A DNA stretch of 64,000 nt, from NCBI GenBank assembly GCA_023512835.1, contig CM042084.1, positions 54,291,031-54,355,030 of the forward strand, given 5' to 3'. Of this stretch, positions 11,299 to 22,837 are shown piece after piece. How positions within the stretch are numbered: position 1 is the first letter of the stretch; every line of letters begins with the position of its first letter. A program made the position numbers and the translations under genes. Origin of the DNA: Taxillus chinensis (lineage: Eukaryota > Streptophyta > Magnoliopsida > Santalales > Loranthaceae). The notes below the pieces were generated by a model, which ran no database searches, was not told the DNA's origin, and saw only the letters and a list, made by a program, of their open reading frames with translations.

Positions 11299-12251
11299 TA
11301 TACTATTAGGGGGATTTTTCAAATTTATTTTATTGTCAAATGAAGGAGATTTTATGAGAAAAGATCACATTATTAACTTCATTTTGATTTATTTGATTGA
11401 TTAATGAACTAACCCCTAACATAGCAATTGTAGATCCTTTGTATGATTTTTAGATGTTTTTGAATGGAAAACAAGTTAAGTATAAGGACCAAAGAAAGAA
11501 GGAAGAAGTGAAGAATAATTTGCAGAATGGTCAATTGAAAATCGTTTGGTCATGTCAAATGCATTTCAGATGACCACGTTCAGTTTCTAAACGACATGTC
11601 TTCGGGACCCACGTAACTCCTTCAGATGCTACCTAAACAACCTAGATCTCTTCATTAAAGGATCTAACGATTCTTCTTCAACCATTTTGAGAGGGAAACG
11701 AATTCAAAATAATGGTGGGAACGGTTATTGATGGTTAGATGGTTCTCACATGCGGGAATGGGATCTAAAAGGGAGAAATTGATGTAATTTGGGGATCGTT
11801 CTTTTGGGAGAAATTAGAGAGAATATTTTTTGGGTTCCTATGGGAAGAATATTTATATTATCTGGTACTATAGTAGCTTAAACCTCCATGGGAGGAGGAT
11901 AGTATTGATGTAAGTTTGTAATTTCTTTTCTTTTGATATGTTAATTTAAATTCCCTTTCTTGTATATCAAATCTCTTGAGTTTGCATGTGAGAATTAGGT
12001 TTGACCATCTTAATTCTTGTTTAAGGTTATTCAATTATGGATCGAAAGAAAACATTGATAATTGGATAGTTAAGAGATTTGACTTGTAAAGAATATAATT
12101 TGTGAAAGCCAGTATTCTTGCTTGTAACCTAGTTAAGATTGGTGTGATGCTAATCTACACTTAAACAACTTGAGCACTTAATGGGTTGCCCGTCCCCTGA
12201 GCTAGGGCATACACACGGCTAGATCACTCGAAAGAGGCTAGTTGATGTAAG

Positions 12252-12636
12252 TGTCACGGACCGAGGCTTATCCTAGCATACTTAGGCCATTTTGGGGTAT
12301 TTCCCCTTTGTAAAGTGTTGTACTTAGCTTATAGCGTGAGTTGTAGAGATTTTAGATTTCGATCATATATGATGTCTCCTGGCGACATAGCCAAAAACGT
12401 GTTAACATCTATATGTAGGGGAGTGATGTTGTAAAGCTTTCAAGCATTCAATACAATCGTTTGTTGCCTTCGTTTAAATCGATCTTCCGCTAAGCGCTTC
12501 CCTACACAAATGCTTTACAACGGATCGATGGGTTCCGATCCAAATGCGACGAGTTAGGCTGACCTAGCGTTCCTTCGTACGGGTGGGAACTAGGTGCCGC
12601 ACGGGTTAAGCTGCTATAAAGGCTGACCCCGTGACA
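12252..12636 (+). repeat. Chromovirus 5' LTR
   Basis: TGTCACGGACCG...CCCCGTGACA. Compared with 17369-17744 it has one substitution (TTAAGCTGC/TTAAACTGC) and two extra pieces (7 and 2 bases). Confidence 0.95.
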
Positions 12637-12638
12637 AG

Positions 12639-12650
12639 TGGTATCAGAGC
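12639..12650 (+). other. Chromovirus primer-binding site
   Basis: TGGTATCAGAGC, complementary to initiator tRNA-Met, two bases after the LTR end. Confidence 0.93.
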
Positions 12651-12702
12651 ACGGTTGGTGCTGAAGTTCGGTGGAACAATCAAAACTTCGAGACGGTGCA
12701 AA

Positions 12703-13960
12703 ATGACAAACGGAGGATCTATTGTCATTAGTGGTGGCGACCACGAAGGCCGCGACAAGGAGCACCACGCTAAGGAACGGAGGAGAGACAAGTCCGTTTC
12801 GAGGGAAACATGTCCGTTGGAGAGTCGGCTAGCCAAATTGGAGTTGGCGTTAGCCGAACAGATGGAGGTGGTCGAGGAGCACACCGAAAGCATCGAAAGC
12901 TGGACTCGGAGGGTGAGGAAAGCTATGGGAGGATGCAAGGGCTTCTCAACTCCGTCATGGACGACATGAACTCTCGATTTGAGGGCTTGAAGGGTTCTCT
13001 CATGTCCCAAATCCTGGCGATGCAAGAGGAAATCAAAGAGATCAAGGCGGATTGGTCTCTCCTGTAAGATGGCGGTCACCCAAGGTGGCGTTGGCGGCCA
13101 TTCCGGCTCTAAAATCGACGTGCCAAAGCCTAAGACCTATCTTTGGGTCAAGGAATGCGAGGGAGTTAGACAACTTCCTCTGGACCATGGAGCAGTACTT
13201 CGATGCCTTGAACATTGTTGACGAGGCAAAGAAGGTGAAGACCGCTCCACTATACTTAGTCGATTCGGCTATGGTGTGGTGGAGGCGACGATATGCCGAC
13301 AAGGAGTGCGGCCTATGTATTATTGACAATTGGGCGGATTTCAAGCGGGAGATCAAGGCCCAGTTCTATCCCCAGAACGCGGAGGACGAGTCCCGGGCGA
13401 AACCTGGCGCCTTACCCACAAAGGCACGGTGCGGGAGTACGTCCGCGAGTTTTCGAGCTTATCTTGGAGATCCCGGACATGTCCGCGAAGGATTCATTAT
13501 TTTCCTTCATGGACGGATTGCAACAATGGGCGAAGCTGGAGTTGCGACGGAGGAATGTGCGGGACCTGGCATCGGCCATGGCGGTGGCCGAATCACTCAT
13601 CGAATACAAGAAGCCGGAGAAAACCACCGGTTCTTCATCGACTTCCAAGGCGAACAGGTTCCACAAGGAGAAACGTGGGGGGAGACAACCGGAGTGAAGG
13701 AAAAGGGAGACCCTTCCAACCGTCTAAGGACTTTCGCCCAAAACACTTTGCGAATGGTTCCAAGGACGGGGAGAAGCCAAGGATCTCCTGTTTCCTTTGT
13801 GAAGGCCCTCACAAGGCGTTCGAGTGCCCGAAGCGCTCCAAGCTCTCCGCGATGATCAACGAAGACGAAGAGAGGAATGCGAGGGATCCACGACTTGGTT
13901 CCTTGCAACTCCTCAATGCGATCAAGGCGAAGGTGGAGGTGCCACCATCCGGACGACGAA
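12703..13960 (+). pseudogene. Chromovirus gag, multiply frameshifted
   Basis: The likely start is ATG 12703 (MTNGGSIVISGGDHEG). Then come a coiled-coil-like stretch (ESRLAKLELALAEQMEVVEE, about 12818-12877), a second start MAVTQGGVGGH at about 13071, and the retrotransposon gag domain (ELDNFLWTMEQYFDAL, about 13155-13202; MVWWRRRYADKE, 13270-13306; WADFKREIKAQFYP; HKGTVREYVREFSSL; EIPDMSAKDSLFSFMDGLQQWAK). A CCHC zinc knuckle CFLCEGPHKAFEC lies at about 13790-13830. These segments fall in all three plus frames, joined by what look like single-base losses, while residues inside each segment remain well conserved. The protein would build the particle and bind RNA through the knuckle. Confidence 0.85.
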
Positions 13961-16900
13961 GGGGCGCATGTACGTGCTCGCTAAGGCCAACAACCTTGAA
14001 ACTAAGGCCTTGGTGGACACGGGTGTGACCAACAACTTCATCAAGGTCGAAGAAGCTCGTAGGCGGGGATAGTCTACAAGGAAGAGAAGGGCTGGGCGAA
14101 GGCGGTGAACTCCAGCGCCGAGTCCAATCCATGGCGTGGCTCGAGGCGTCGAGCTAAGTATTGGCGAGTGGAGAGGCAAGGTGAATCTCTCCGTGGTGTC
14201 GATGGACGACTATCCCATGGTGTTGGGGATGGAGTTCGTTGACCAGGTGCGGGCAATTCCAATTCCTAGCACCAACACAATGTGCATCATGGACGAGGGG
14301 AAAACGTGCATGGTGAAGGTAATGCGGGAGGAAGAGCTCAAGGCAAAGTCTCTTTCGGCGCTCCAACTGTCTAAAGGAGTTAGACGACGGGAGCCAACCT
14401 TCATTGCCATGGTGAAGGAAGAAGGCCCAAGTGTTGGGGAGGAGCCCCCAACCGAAGTGAAGACGGTCCTTGAAGAGTTTGGGGACGTTATGCCACCCGA
14501 ACTCCCCAAACAACTTCCGCCGAAGCGGGAGGTGGACCACAAGATCGAGCTAGAGGCCGGTGCAAGGCCCTCTTGCTGCGGTGCCCTATCGGATGGCACC
14601 ACCGGAGTTGGAGGAACCGGAAACAATTGAAGGACTTGTTGGATGCCGGGTTCATTCGGCCATCCAAAGCGCCATTTGGAGCACCGGTGTTGTTCCAAAA
14701 GAAGCACGACGGGTCGATGCGGCTATGCATTGACTATAGGGCGCTAAACAAGATTACGGTGAAGAACGGCTACCCCATCCCACTAATATCCGACCTGTTC
14801 GATCAACTTGGTGCTTGCGAGATGGTTCTCAAAGCTAGACTTGCGGTCAGGATATTGGCAAGTGCGGATAGCCGAAGGTGATGAGGCAAAGACGGCGTGC
14901 GTCACAAGATACGGCTCTTACGAGTTCTTGGTGATGCCCTTTGGCCTCACAAACGCCCCTGCCACATTTTGTACGTTGATGAACCGGATCTTCCAACCAT
15001 ACTTGGATAGATTCGTCGTGGTGTACCTTGACGACATTGTTGTCTATAGCAAAACGTTGGAGGAGCACAAGGCACACTTACGGCGGGTTTTCCAAATCTT
15101 AAGGGAGAACCAACTCTTTGTGAAGAAGGAGAAATGTGACTTTGCGAAGAAGGAGGTGCCCTTCTTGGGTCACATTATTGGCGGCGGCAAGTTAAAGATG
15201 GATAACAAGAAAGTGTTAGCCATCAAGGAATGGGAGACGCCCAAGAAAATCCCTGAAATGCGCTCCTTCCTTGGCTTGGTTAACTACTATAGAAGATTCA
15301 TCCGCGGCTATTCCCACATTGCCGCACCCTTGACGGAACTACTAAAGAAGAACAAGACTTGGGTGTGGGATGATGCTTGCCGAGAGGCATTTGAGAAGTT
15401 GAAGCAAGCCGTGACAAACGGACCGGTGATGGCACTGCCGGACCATACAAAGCCTTATGAAGTTCACACGGATGCTTCAGACTTTGCCATCGGTGGAGTT
15501 CTAATGCAGGAGGGGCATCCTGTAGCATATGAAAGCCGGAAACTTAATGGCACCGAACGGAGGTACGCGGTGCATGAGAAGGAGATAACGGCTGTTATGC
15601 ATTGCCTTCGGGTGTGGAGGCATTACTTGCTAGGGTCCAAGTTCGTGGTGAAGACGGACAACATTGCTACGAGTTATTTTCTAACTCAAAGGAACTTAAC
15701 TCCAAAGCAAGCACGGTGGCAAGGACTCCTAGCGGAATTTGACTTTGTGCTCGAGTACAAACCGGGCACAAATAATGTGGTGGCCGATGCACTAAGTCGG
15801 AAGGCGGAACTTGCGGCCATTAGCCAACCACAATTCCCCCTGGTGGACAAACTAAAGGAAGGAATGGAGCACGATCCATTAGCCAAGTCCTTGGTGGAAT
15901 GCGTCAAAGCTGGGAAGACGCGGCGATTTTGGCTAAGGGATGACTTGCTCCATACTCGAGGGGAACGGGTGTATGTTCCTAAATGGGGAAGTTTGAGGAG
16001 AGACATCCTCAAAGAATGTCACGACTCGCGGTGGGCTGGCCATCCCAGGAGTCGATCGTACCTTGGCGTTGGTGGAAAGGAGTTACTACGGCCTCAACTT
16101 TACGAGGACGTCCAAGTGTACGTGAGGACTTGTCTTGTGTGCCAACAAGACAAGATAGAGAATCGGCGATCGGCGGGACTGTTAGAACCTCTGCCTACTC
16201 CGGAAAGACCTTGGGAAAGTGTTTCGATGGACTTCATTGTTTGTCTCCCAAGATCCGAAGGATGCGGTACGATCATTGTGGTGGTCGACCGATTCTCTAA
16301 GTATGGAGTTTTCATTCCAGCTCCGAAGGATCGCACGGCGACGACACGGCCCGACTATTCTTCAAGTATGTGGTGAAATCTTGGGGCATTCCAAAGACAA
16401 TCGTGAGTGATCGGGACTCACGATTCATCAGGCGGTTTTGGACCGAGCATTCCGGATAATGGGTTCGGACTTAAACTTTTCAACAAGTTTTCACCCACAA
16501 ACAGACGGCCAAACCGAACGTGTCAATGGCTTATTGGAGCGTATCCGAGGCACTACGTGAGTGCCAACCAAAGAGATTGGGCCAAGTTGTTGGACATAGC
16601 CCAGTTCTCATATAACTTGCGAAAGAGCGAGTCCACGAACGAAAGTCCGTTCGAACTCGCAATCAGGCAAGAACCATTGACGCCTACTTCCATCACTCGG
16701 GGGTACATCGGAAAGAGCCCCGCGGCATTCAAGTTTGCAAAAGGATGGCATGAACAGACGGATCTGGCCAGGGCATACTTGCACAAGGCGGCGAAGAAGA
16801 TGAAGAAGTGGGCGGATCAACAAAGGAGGCCCTTGGAATTTCAGGAAGGAGACATGGTGATGCTCAAACTCCTTCCGCGCCAAACCAAAGCACTCGAGAC

Positions 16901-17355
16901 AATTGCATAAGGGTTTGGTGCGCCGATATGAGGGGCCTTTCAAAGTACTTAAGAGAGTTGGGAAGGTCTCATACAAACTGGACCTCCCGACTAGCTTACA
17001 AAGGCATCCGGTGTTCCACGTTAGTTTGCTCAAGCCTTACCACGAAGACTTGGAAGATACGAGCGGACAACGGGCGGTGCGTACACCAACAGCATCAACG
17101 GGCAAGACCTACGATAAAGAGATAGAGAAAATCCACTCTCGTAGAGTCGTGCCAAGAAGGGGCGTAGATCCAAGCCGGTGGAGTACTACGTCCAATGGAA
17201 GAACAGGCCGGTTGAAGAGGCAAGCCGGGAGAAGGAAGAGGATGCGGGGCAATTCTCCAAAGATATTGAAGAGTATCGGGAAGAAACCGAACGCTACATC
17301 CAGCAGTTCGACGAGTTCGAGGAAGCCGAAGACGCAACGAGGACGCTGCGAAATC
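13961..17355 (+). pseudogene. Chromovirus pol (protease-RT-RNase H-integrase-chromodomain), frameshifted
   Basis: Protease: ALVDTGVTNNFI at about 14005 (active-site D-T-G) and MVLGMEFV at about 14217. [22 protein letters not shown] (about 14650), [27 protein letters not shown] (14829), [12 protein letters not shown], catalytic YLDD (about 15026). RNase [15 protein letters not shown] (15462), E in HEKEIT, D in VKTDNIAT. Integrase: zinc finger ending CLVCQQDK (about 16132), SMDFI (first D, about 16226), [10 protein letters not shown] (second D, about 16398), then a shifted frame with QTDGQTERV. Chromodomain: KPVEYYVQWKNRP..EEDAGQFSKDIEEY (about 17170-17275), which in chromoviruses guides insertion to modified chromatin. 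The longest open piece is 522 residues (14808-16376). Frame changes occur near 14070, 14600, 14840, 16340, 16430-16470, 16910 and 17170. Confidence 0.88.
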
Positions 17356-17368
17356 GGGTGGGGGAGAA
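17356..17368 (+). other. Chromovirus polypurine tract
   Basis: GGGTGGGGGAGAA directly before the 3' LTR; the usual primer for plus-strand synthesis. Confidence 0.8.
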
Positions 17369-17744
17369 TGTCACGGACCGAGGCTTATCCTAGCATACTT
17401 AGGCCATTTTGGGGTATTTCCCCTTTGTAAAGTGTTGTACTTAGCGTGAGTTGTAGAGATTTTAGATTTCGATCATATATGATGTCTCCTGGCGACATAG
17501 CCAAAAACGTGTTAACATCTATATGTAGGGGAGTGATGTTGTAAAGCTTTCAAGCATTCAATACAATCGTTTGTTGCCTTCGTTTAAATCGATCTTCCTA
17601 AGCGCTTCCCTACACAAATGCTTTACAACGGATCGATGGGTTCCGATCCAAATGCGACGAGTTAGGCTGACCTAGCGTTCCTTCGTACGGGTGGGAACTA
17701 GGTGCCGCACGGGTTAAACTGCTATAAAGGCTGACCCCGTGACA
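17369..17744 (+). repeat. Chromovirus 3' LTR
   Basis: TGTCACGGACCG...CCCCGTGACA, 376 bp, nearly identical to 12252-12636. Confidence 0.95.
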
Positions 17745-18052
17745 TAAGGGTGTTGGGTTTTAGACAAAGAGGGAAAGTTTGAATTAACATGCTTTAAGAA
17801 CTTGGAATGAATAATTACATCAATTGAAATCCGAATCCCTACTTCTCCCATAAGATCATTTACATTGCTTTGTTAATTTCAAATACAATTTTAAAACTTC
17901 TAATTATTACAAAATCAATCTTCAAATTGAATTATGGAATTACAAAATATACTTTTCACTTAACCACCTTCCCTGTGGGTACGATATCCGAACTTAGGTC
18001 CACTTTATTACTTGTAACGATCCGTACGCTTGTGGAATTGCTAACAAGTTTT

Positions 18053-18070
18053 TGGCGCCATTGCCGGGGA
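18053..18070 (+). other. Primer-binding site of the Athila-type element
   Basis: TGGCGCCATTGCCGGGGA, six bases after the LTR end; the tRNA-Asp-type site typical of Athila elements (usual form has CCGTTGCC). Confidence 0.85.
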
Positions 18071-18195
18071 AGGTAACAAAGTTAATAGTTAATTTTATTA
18101 TTGTTTGTGGAAGCATATCTCTTATAATTACCAAACTCAGTGTGCGGTATTATGTTTGGTATGTATTCAGTGTTGTTTTCTACAGGTGTTAATGA

Positions 18196-18900
18196 ATGAC
18201 CAAGTGTTCTGCGGCGTTTGATAATTTGTTTGACCCTGAACCAGAGCGTACATTCTTTGCACGTTTGAGGAAGCAAAAGAGTGTACAGTCAGCTAGTGAA
18301 GAGGAATCAAATTCTGCTCCTGGATTTTGGAGTGAGCCTGACATTGATTTGCAGAATCTATTTTGGGATGAAGAAAGTATAGACTCTTGTTTAGTCATGG
18401 AGGACCAACATCCACAAGTTTAAGGGCCAGATCTTAGGCCAGTTCGAGATCATCACACACCTGATGTATCTAATGTTAGGAATCTTATTCACCCACCTCC
18501 TTTAATAAGAGACAATTTTGAGTTTTCTCCTCAGCTTATCAATCTGGTTGTGCAAAATAGTTTTAGAGGATCAGCATTGGAGGATCCTCATCATCATTTA
18601 GCTAAATTTGTTCAAATTTGCAGAAGGTGAAGAGATAAGGAGTGCCAAAGGACTATGTTAGATTAGAGCTATTTCCTTGGTCTTTAAAGGAGGATGCTCT
18701 AATATGGTTTAATTCTTTTCCAGATAGACATTTTATTAGTTGGGCAGATTGTGCTCAAGAGTTCCTTTCTAAATACTTTCCAAGAGGAAAAACAGTAAAA
18801 CTCAGAAACAATATCACTGATTTCACTCAAACAAGTGGAAAAACCCTTAGTGAAGCATAGAACAGATTCAAGGAACTAAAGAGGAAATGTCCTAATTGTA
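18196..18900 (+). pseudogene. Athila gag, N-terminal part only
   Basis: Starts MTKCSAAFDNLFDPEPERTFFARLRKQK at 18196, with a stop after MEDQHPQV (18421). It continues with PPPLIRDNFEFSPQLINLVV, a FRGSALEDPHHHLAKFVQIC segment, then VRLELFPWSLKEDALIWFNSFP (18657-18720), FISWADCAQEFLSKYFP and FKELKRKCPNC. This is the Athila retrotransposon gag domain. After about 18900 similarity ends and foreign sequence begins; the zinc-knuckle half of gag is missing. Confidence 0.85.
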
Positions 18901-19114
18901 AAGATTCGTATTTGGGAAAATTTGAGAGATAGTCATTCGATGGGAATGCAACTATCTGGATGGTAGTGTAGCCGTCGGCATGAGCATTTTGACAGTACTT
19001 GGTCCCGATTCCTGGTCGGGGGCCCGAGTGGCCCGATTGTTGACTTTTTAGGATTTATTGGTTAACTTTGCATTTAAGCGGTCATTTGAGTGTGATAATA
19101 TCTGAATAGTGTTG
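18901..19114. other. Unassigned junction sequence before a large LTR
   Basis: Follows the gag breakpoint and ends at the TGTCATCACCGG start of the next LTR. No reading frame or recognised repeat; possibly the internal 3' end of the inserted element. Confidence 0.35.
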
Positions 19115-22100
19115 TGTCATCACCGGATTTCGTCCAGGAGGAAAACCGCTTTTGGGGTGCGGCTCCCCCCAACCTCCATCCGAATGGTGAAAAATACGGA
19201 GTCACCACCAACCATTTTTGGGGTGCGGTTGGTCACCTAAACGAAAAATTAATCTATGCCGCTAAGGATGGGCTCGAGAGTTCGTCACACGTGGGGAAGG
19301 ACTAGCACCCCCATAACGCCCTTTCGGTACCTATCTTAGAATTTTGGAGATTTCTAACTTGTTTTAATTATTTGCTTGACCTAAAGTTAAGCTTGCCTAA
19401 AGGTGATATTGAATTTGCATGTGACCTAAAAATCTACTCTTTTTATTTCCTAAGTTATTTGTTGAAGTGAGATTAAGTCCAATTTGTCCTAAGCCTCTAA
19501 GGAAAATCCTAACAATTTTAATTTTTCTATTTTTTATTTCTACATTCTTTGTTAAAGTTAAAAATTAATCTAAAGGGAATCCCATGGTTTATTCTAAGGT
19601 AAACTATCTAAAAACCTAAAGGAAACAATTTTTATTCCTAAATTTAATGCTAACATTTTTTTAAAAATATTGAGCGTGAAAACTAATGAAGAAAGATGAA
19701 ATGAAAAATTAGAAGGAAAGGCTCAATGCCTAAGCCCAAGTATAAAACTCTAAATTAAAACTTTTTTTTTGTTTTTGTTTTGTTTTTTTGTTTTTTTTTG
19801 TTTTGTTTTGGTTTTAGAAAACGTTTTTTTTTAAAGAAAAGTTGTTTTTTTTTTTGGAAAAACTTTTTGTTTTGGTTTTTTTTTTAATAAAACAATTAAT
19901 TTAAGAAAAGAGTTTTTTTTTTTTGGAAATATATTCAATTAAAAACACTAAAGAAAATGCATAAGTAAATAAAAACAAATACAAGTGATGTGTGTGATAG
20001 TGTGTCATCCACACAAAAACAAGATCTTTTTTTTTCCTCTCTTTATTTTTGCTTTTCTTTTTTTTTCTCTCTTTTTTTCTCTTTTTCTTCTCTTTTTTTT
20101 TTTTACTATGTCTTCGATTTACAAATTACAACTACCACGTTGACACCGCTACAGGCCAGCTAACACATGTTCCTAAGGCCAAATAGTAAAACAAAATAAA
20201 ATAATAATATACATAAAAAAGAGAGCCCCAAACACAACAATTGGGCATGAGAATAAGACATGGCAAATCAGCACTAAATAACGTCATCCATGTAAATGGC
20301 ATGACAATTCTCTAATCAGATATGAAAAACCAAATAACTAAATAATGGAATGATGTCAGCCCCCCCAACATGACAGCTCGTTCAACCAAATCACCAAACG
20401 AACGCAGCCAGAAGAGATGAAAAAAAAACAGAGAAAATGATGGTCAGAAATAGAACTCCTTAACACAAAGGCACCAAAATAACCAAAAAAAAAAAACCCA
20501 GACACAAACACCAAACCAGAGATCAAACATTAACTAAAATAACTAATGAACTGATGAGCCGAATGGAAAGCAAAGCCAAGGCTGAAACCATTCTCAAGGC
20601 CAGACAACTCGTGAAAGTAACCAAACAACTAGACTGCAACCTTTCCATTTATTTTTATTTTCATCTTTTGCTTTTTTTTGTTTGTTTTGTTTTCGTTTTC
20701 TATCCAACTAAAAAAAACAAAAGAAAGCATACACCCGTTAGCTAGACCAGTTCGTCAACATACGTGAAAACCAGACTGGAGCCTTCATCTATTTTGGAAC
20801 CACATGAACACAAGTCAGATCACACGCACGCAAATGAAGCATTCATATATCTTTTACAAATGGACAATCACAAACACGTTGTTTGCGTTCATACAAACGT
20901 GCAGTCGCCATCTAACAAGACAATCACAAACAGCATCAAATGGAGAATGCGAACATGCAGAATAAAAAAAAGAACCAAGAAAAGGAGATCTATTGCCGGC
21001 CAGACAAACATAAGGAGTATCCAGCTCCTCTTATGGACACACGACATTCAAGGACTCAGACAGCATGATTAGAGCCCATCAGCATTCATACAAGCATACA
21101 GCCTACGATTTAGCCATTCCAGACAGAGAAAATCATAGAAGGAAAGCATAGAACCAAAGCATATAAAGCATTACCGAGGTTATATTTCTTCTCTACACCA
21201 CGCCCGTTTTCTCGCGCACAAGTTGGATGCCTTCGAACCGAACAATGGCAGCAGCGAACTGGATGCCTTCTGCACTTTCTGGGCACCTTAGGTGTCGCTT
21301 CCAACCATCTATTGCGAACGAGCTTGGGGATCCTTTGCCTTCCCCACGGGGACTATGGGACCAACGGCGGGGGGTGTAATAACGGCAGTGGCGGACGCGT
21401 GATTAGAGGGATCAGTCTAAGCCGATGATGGATGGGTGGGTTTCAGCTCCTCAACGGCCGGCGGGCGGAGAGCCGGCCAAGGGAACGACGGATCCCCTGG
21501 GTTTAGGGACGAAAGAGGGGAAAAGTGAGGGCCTCTGGTCGATTGGGTTTTCTGAAAAGGGAGAGGACGACGGCTATTTGGTCTGGCGCTGGTTTCTTTT
21601 GAGAGGGAGTGAAGGAGAACAGCTTTGGCAATGGGGGATCGTGGGTGACAGTTTTGGAGGTCTGGTTTTTCAGAGGTGCCAAGAGAGAGATAAGGGCAGC
21701 GAATTTGGATTTTTGGGGAAGAAAAGGGAGCCGAGAGAGATGGGGAAACGATGGTAATCGAGTTTTTTTTTTTTTTGAAGCCGGCCAACCCGAGAGGAGA
21801 GGCTTTATCGGGTTGGGGATTTATATAGATTGGAGAGGCTAGGGTTTGAGGAGGGGCTGGAGCGGCGGCCTGGAGATGGGAGGTTTGGTTTGAGAGAGAT
21901 GGAAAAACCATGGTTGAAGGCAGGTTGGGTTTGATACGCTGGAGGGGAGAGAGATGAAGCTAGTGCGGTGGTCCAGTGGTCCTCCGAGATCTCGGCGTCT
22001 GTGGCGTGGCTTCGAGGGTGAGGACGAACGGGGAAGAGAGACGCGGTTAGGTGGTAGAGGATAAGATTGCGCGTGAGAGAGAGGGAGAGTGTGAGTTTTT

Positions 22101-22837
22101 TTTGTTTTTTTTTTATTTTGTATTTTGTTTTTGTTATTTTGATTTGTTTTATTTTATATCAATCAATCAAGGGCTGACACATGGCCTGGAGTGGGTAGGA
22201 AAAAGAGAGAAAAAGGAAATTATTTTGTTTTTGGGTTTTTAACTGATGTCTCTCGTTCTTGGGATCGGTAGGACAAATCGGATTTCAAAACGTCTTGAAA
22301 AATTTGTTTTTGGATTCGGGGCGTCGTGACGAGCGACCCCGTGTCAATTTTATTTGAAAACGATTCCATTTTTGCGGCAAGCCTGTACTACGGTTGTTTA
22401 TTACCGAAAAAACTTATTTATTTTTGTTTTGTTTTTTTATCTAAAATGCTCCGGAAACAAAATATATACAATATATATGTCAAACTTCGCAGAACGACGA
22501 GTAGGATAGGAAAATGAGGTTCATGACCTGATCCGGAGTGCCGTTTGAAAAGTCAATTATTGGTTTGACCACCGTTGGCTTATTTTGACCATATCTTCTT
22601 CGTTTGACCTTGGAATTGAGCGCGATTGATGGCGTTGATCCTCAAATTTGATTTTCTATCGCCAGGACCGACTCTTGGGCATTTGGAGGCTTTTCTTGAA
22701 TAATGTCTTGAAATTGGGCATTTGCGGCTCGGTGGTCACGACTTCGTCGTTCGTAAAATTCCAACAAACTGAAGCGACATATGAGGTAAATTGAATTTGA
22801 TAAAATCTGTCCAGCCCGAACAAAATAGGGTCCAACA
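19115..22837 (+). mobile_element. Large non-coding LTR (third copy in window)
   Basis: Starts TGTCATCACCGGATTTCGTC, ends CGAACAAAATAGGGTCCAACA; 3723 bp. It carries the GGAGTCACCACCAACC block (about 19198), long T- and A-homopolymer stretches (19760-20110) and a TTTGACC/TTGACC region (22560-22610). It shares its ends with 3508-5839 and 6182-9233. No flanking 5-bp repeat is visible (TGTTG versus GCTAC). No coding capacity. Confidence 0.7.

Larger units (their letters stand above)
12252..17744 (+). mobile_element. Complete Ty3/gypsy chromovirus with short LTRs
   Basis: A 5493-bp element: LTR 385 bp, primer-binding site, gag, protease, RT, RNase H, integrase, chromodomain, polypurine tract, LTR 376 bp. 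Flanking bases show a 4-bp duplication TAAG (12248-12251 and 17745-17748). The short LTRs and the chromodomain type suggest a Galadriel- or Reina-like chromovirus; the clade is not certain. It lies within the Athila 5' LTR, hence inserted later. Confidence 0.9.
11304..18046 (+). mobile_element. 5' LTR of the Athila-type element, interrupted
   Basis: The LTR consists of 11304-12251 plus 17749-18046 (about 1.25 kb), with the chromovirus 12252-17744 between. It ends ..GGAATTGCTAACA immediately before the primer-binding site. From 11650 onward it matches the 3' LTR (29716-29877, 31962-32696). Confidence 0.8.

Noticed and set aside
21417..21911. Overlapping frames of 164 and 110 residues on opposite strands in the LTR at 19115-22837
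   Set aside because: GC-richer stretch of LTR with few stops; no recognisable domain and no match in the sister LTRs.
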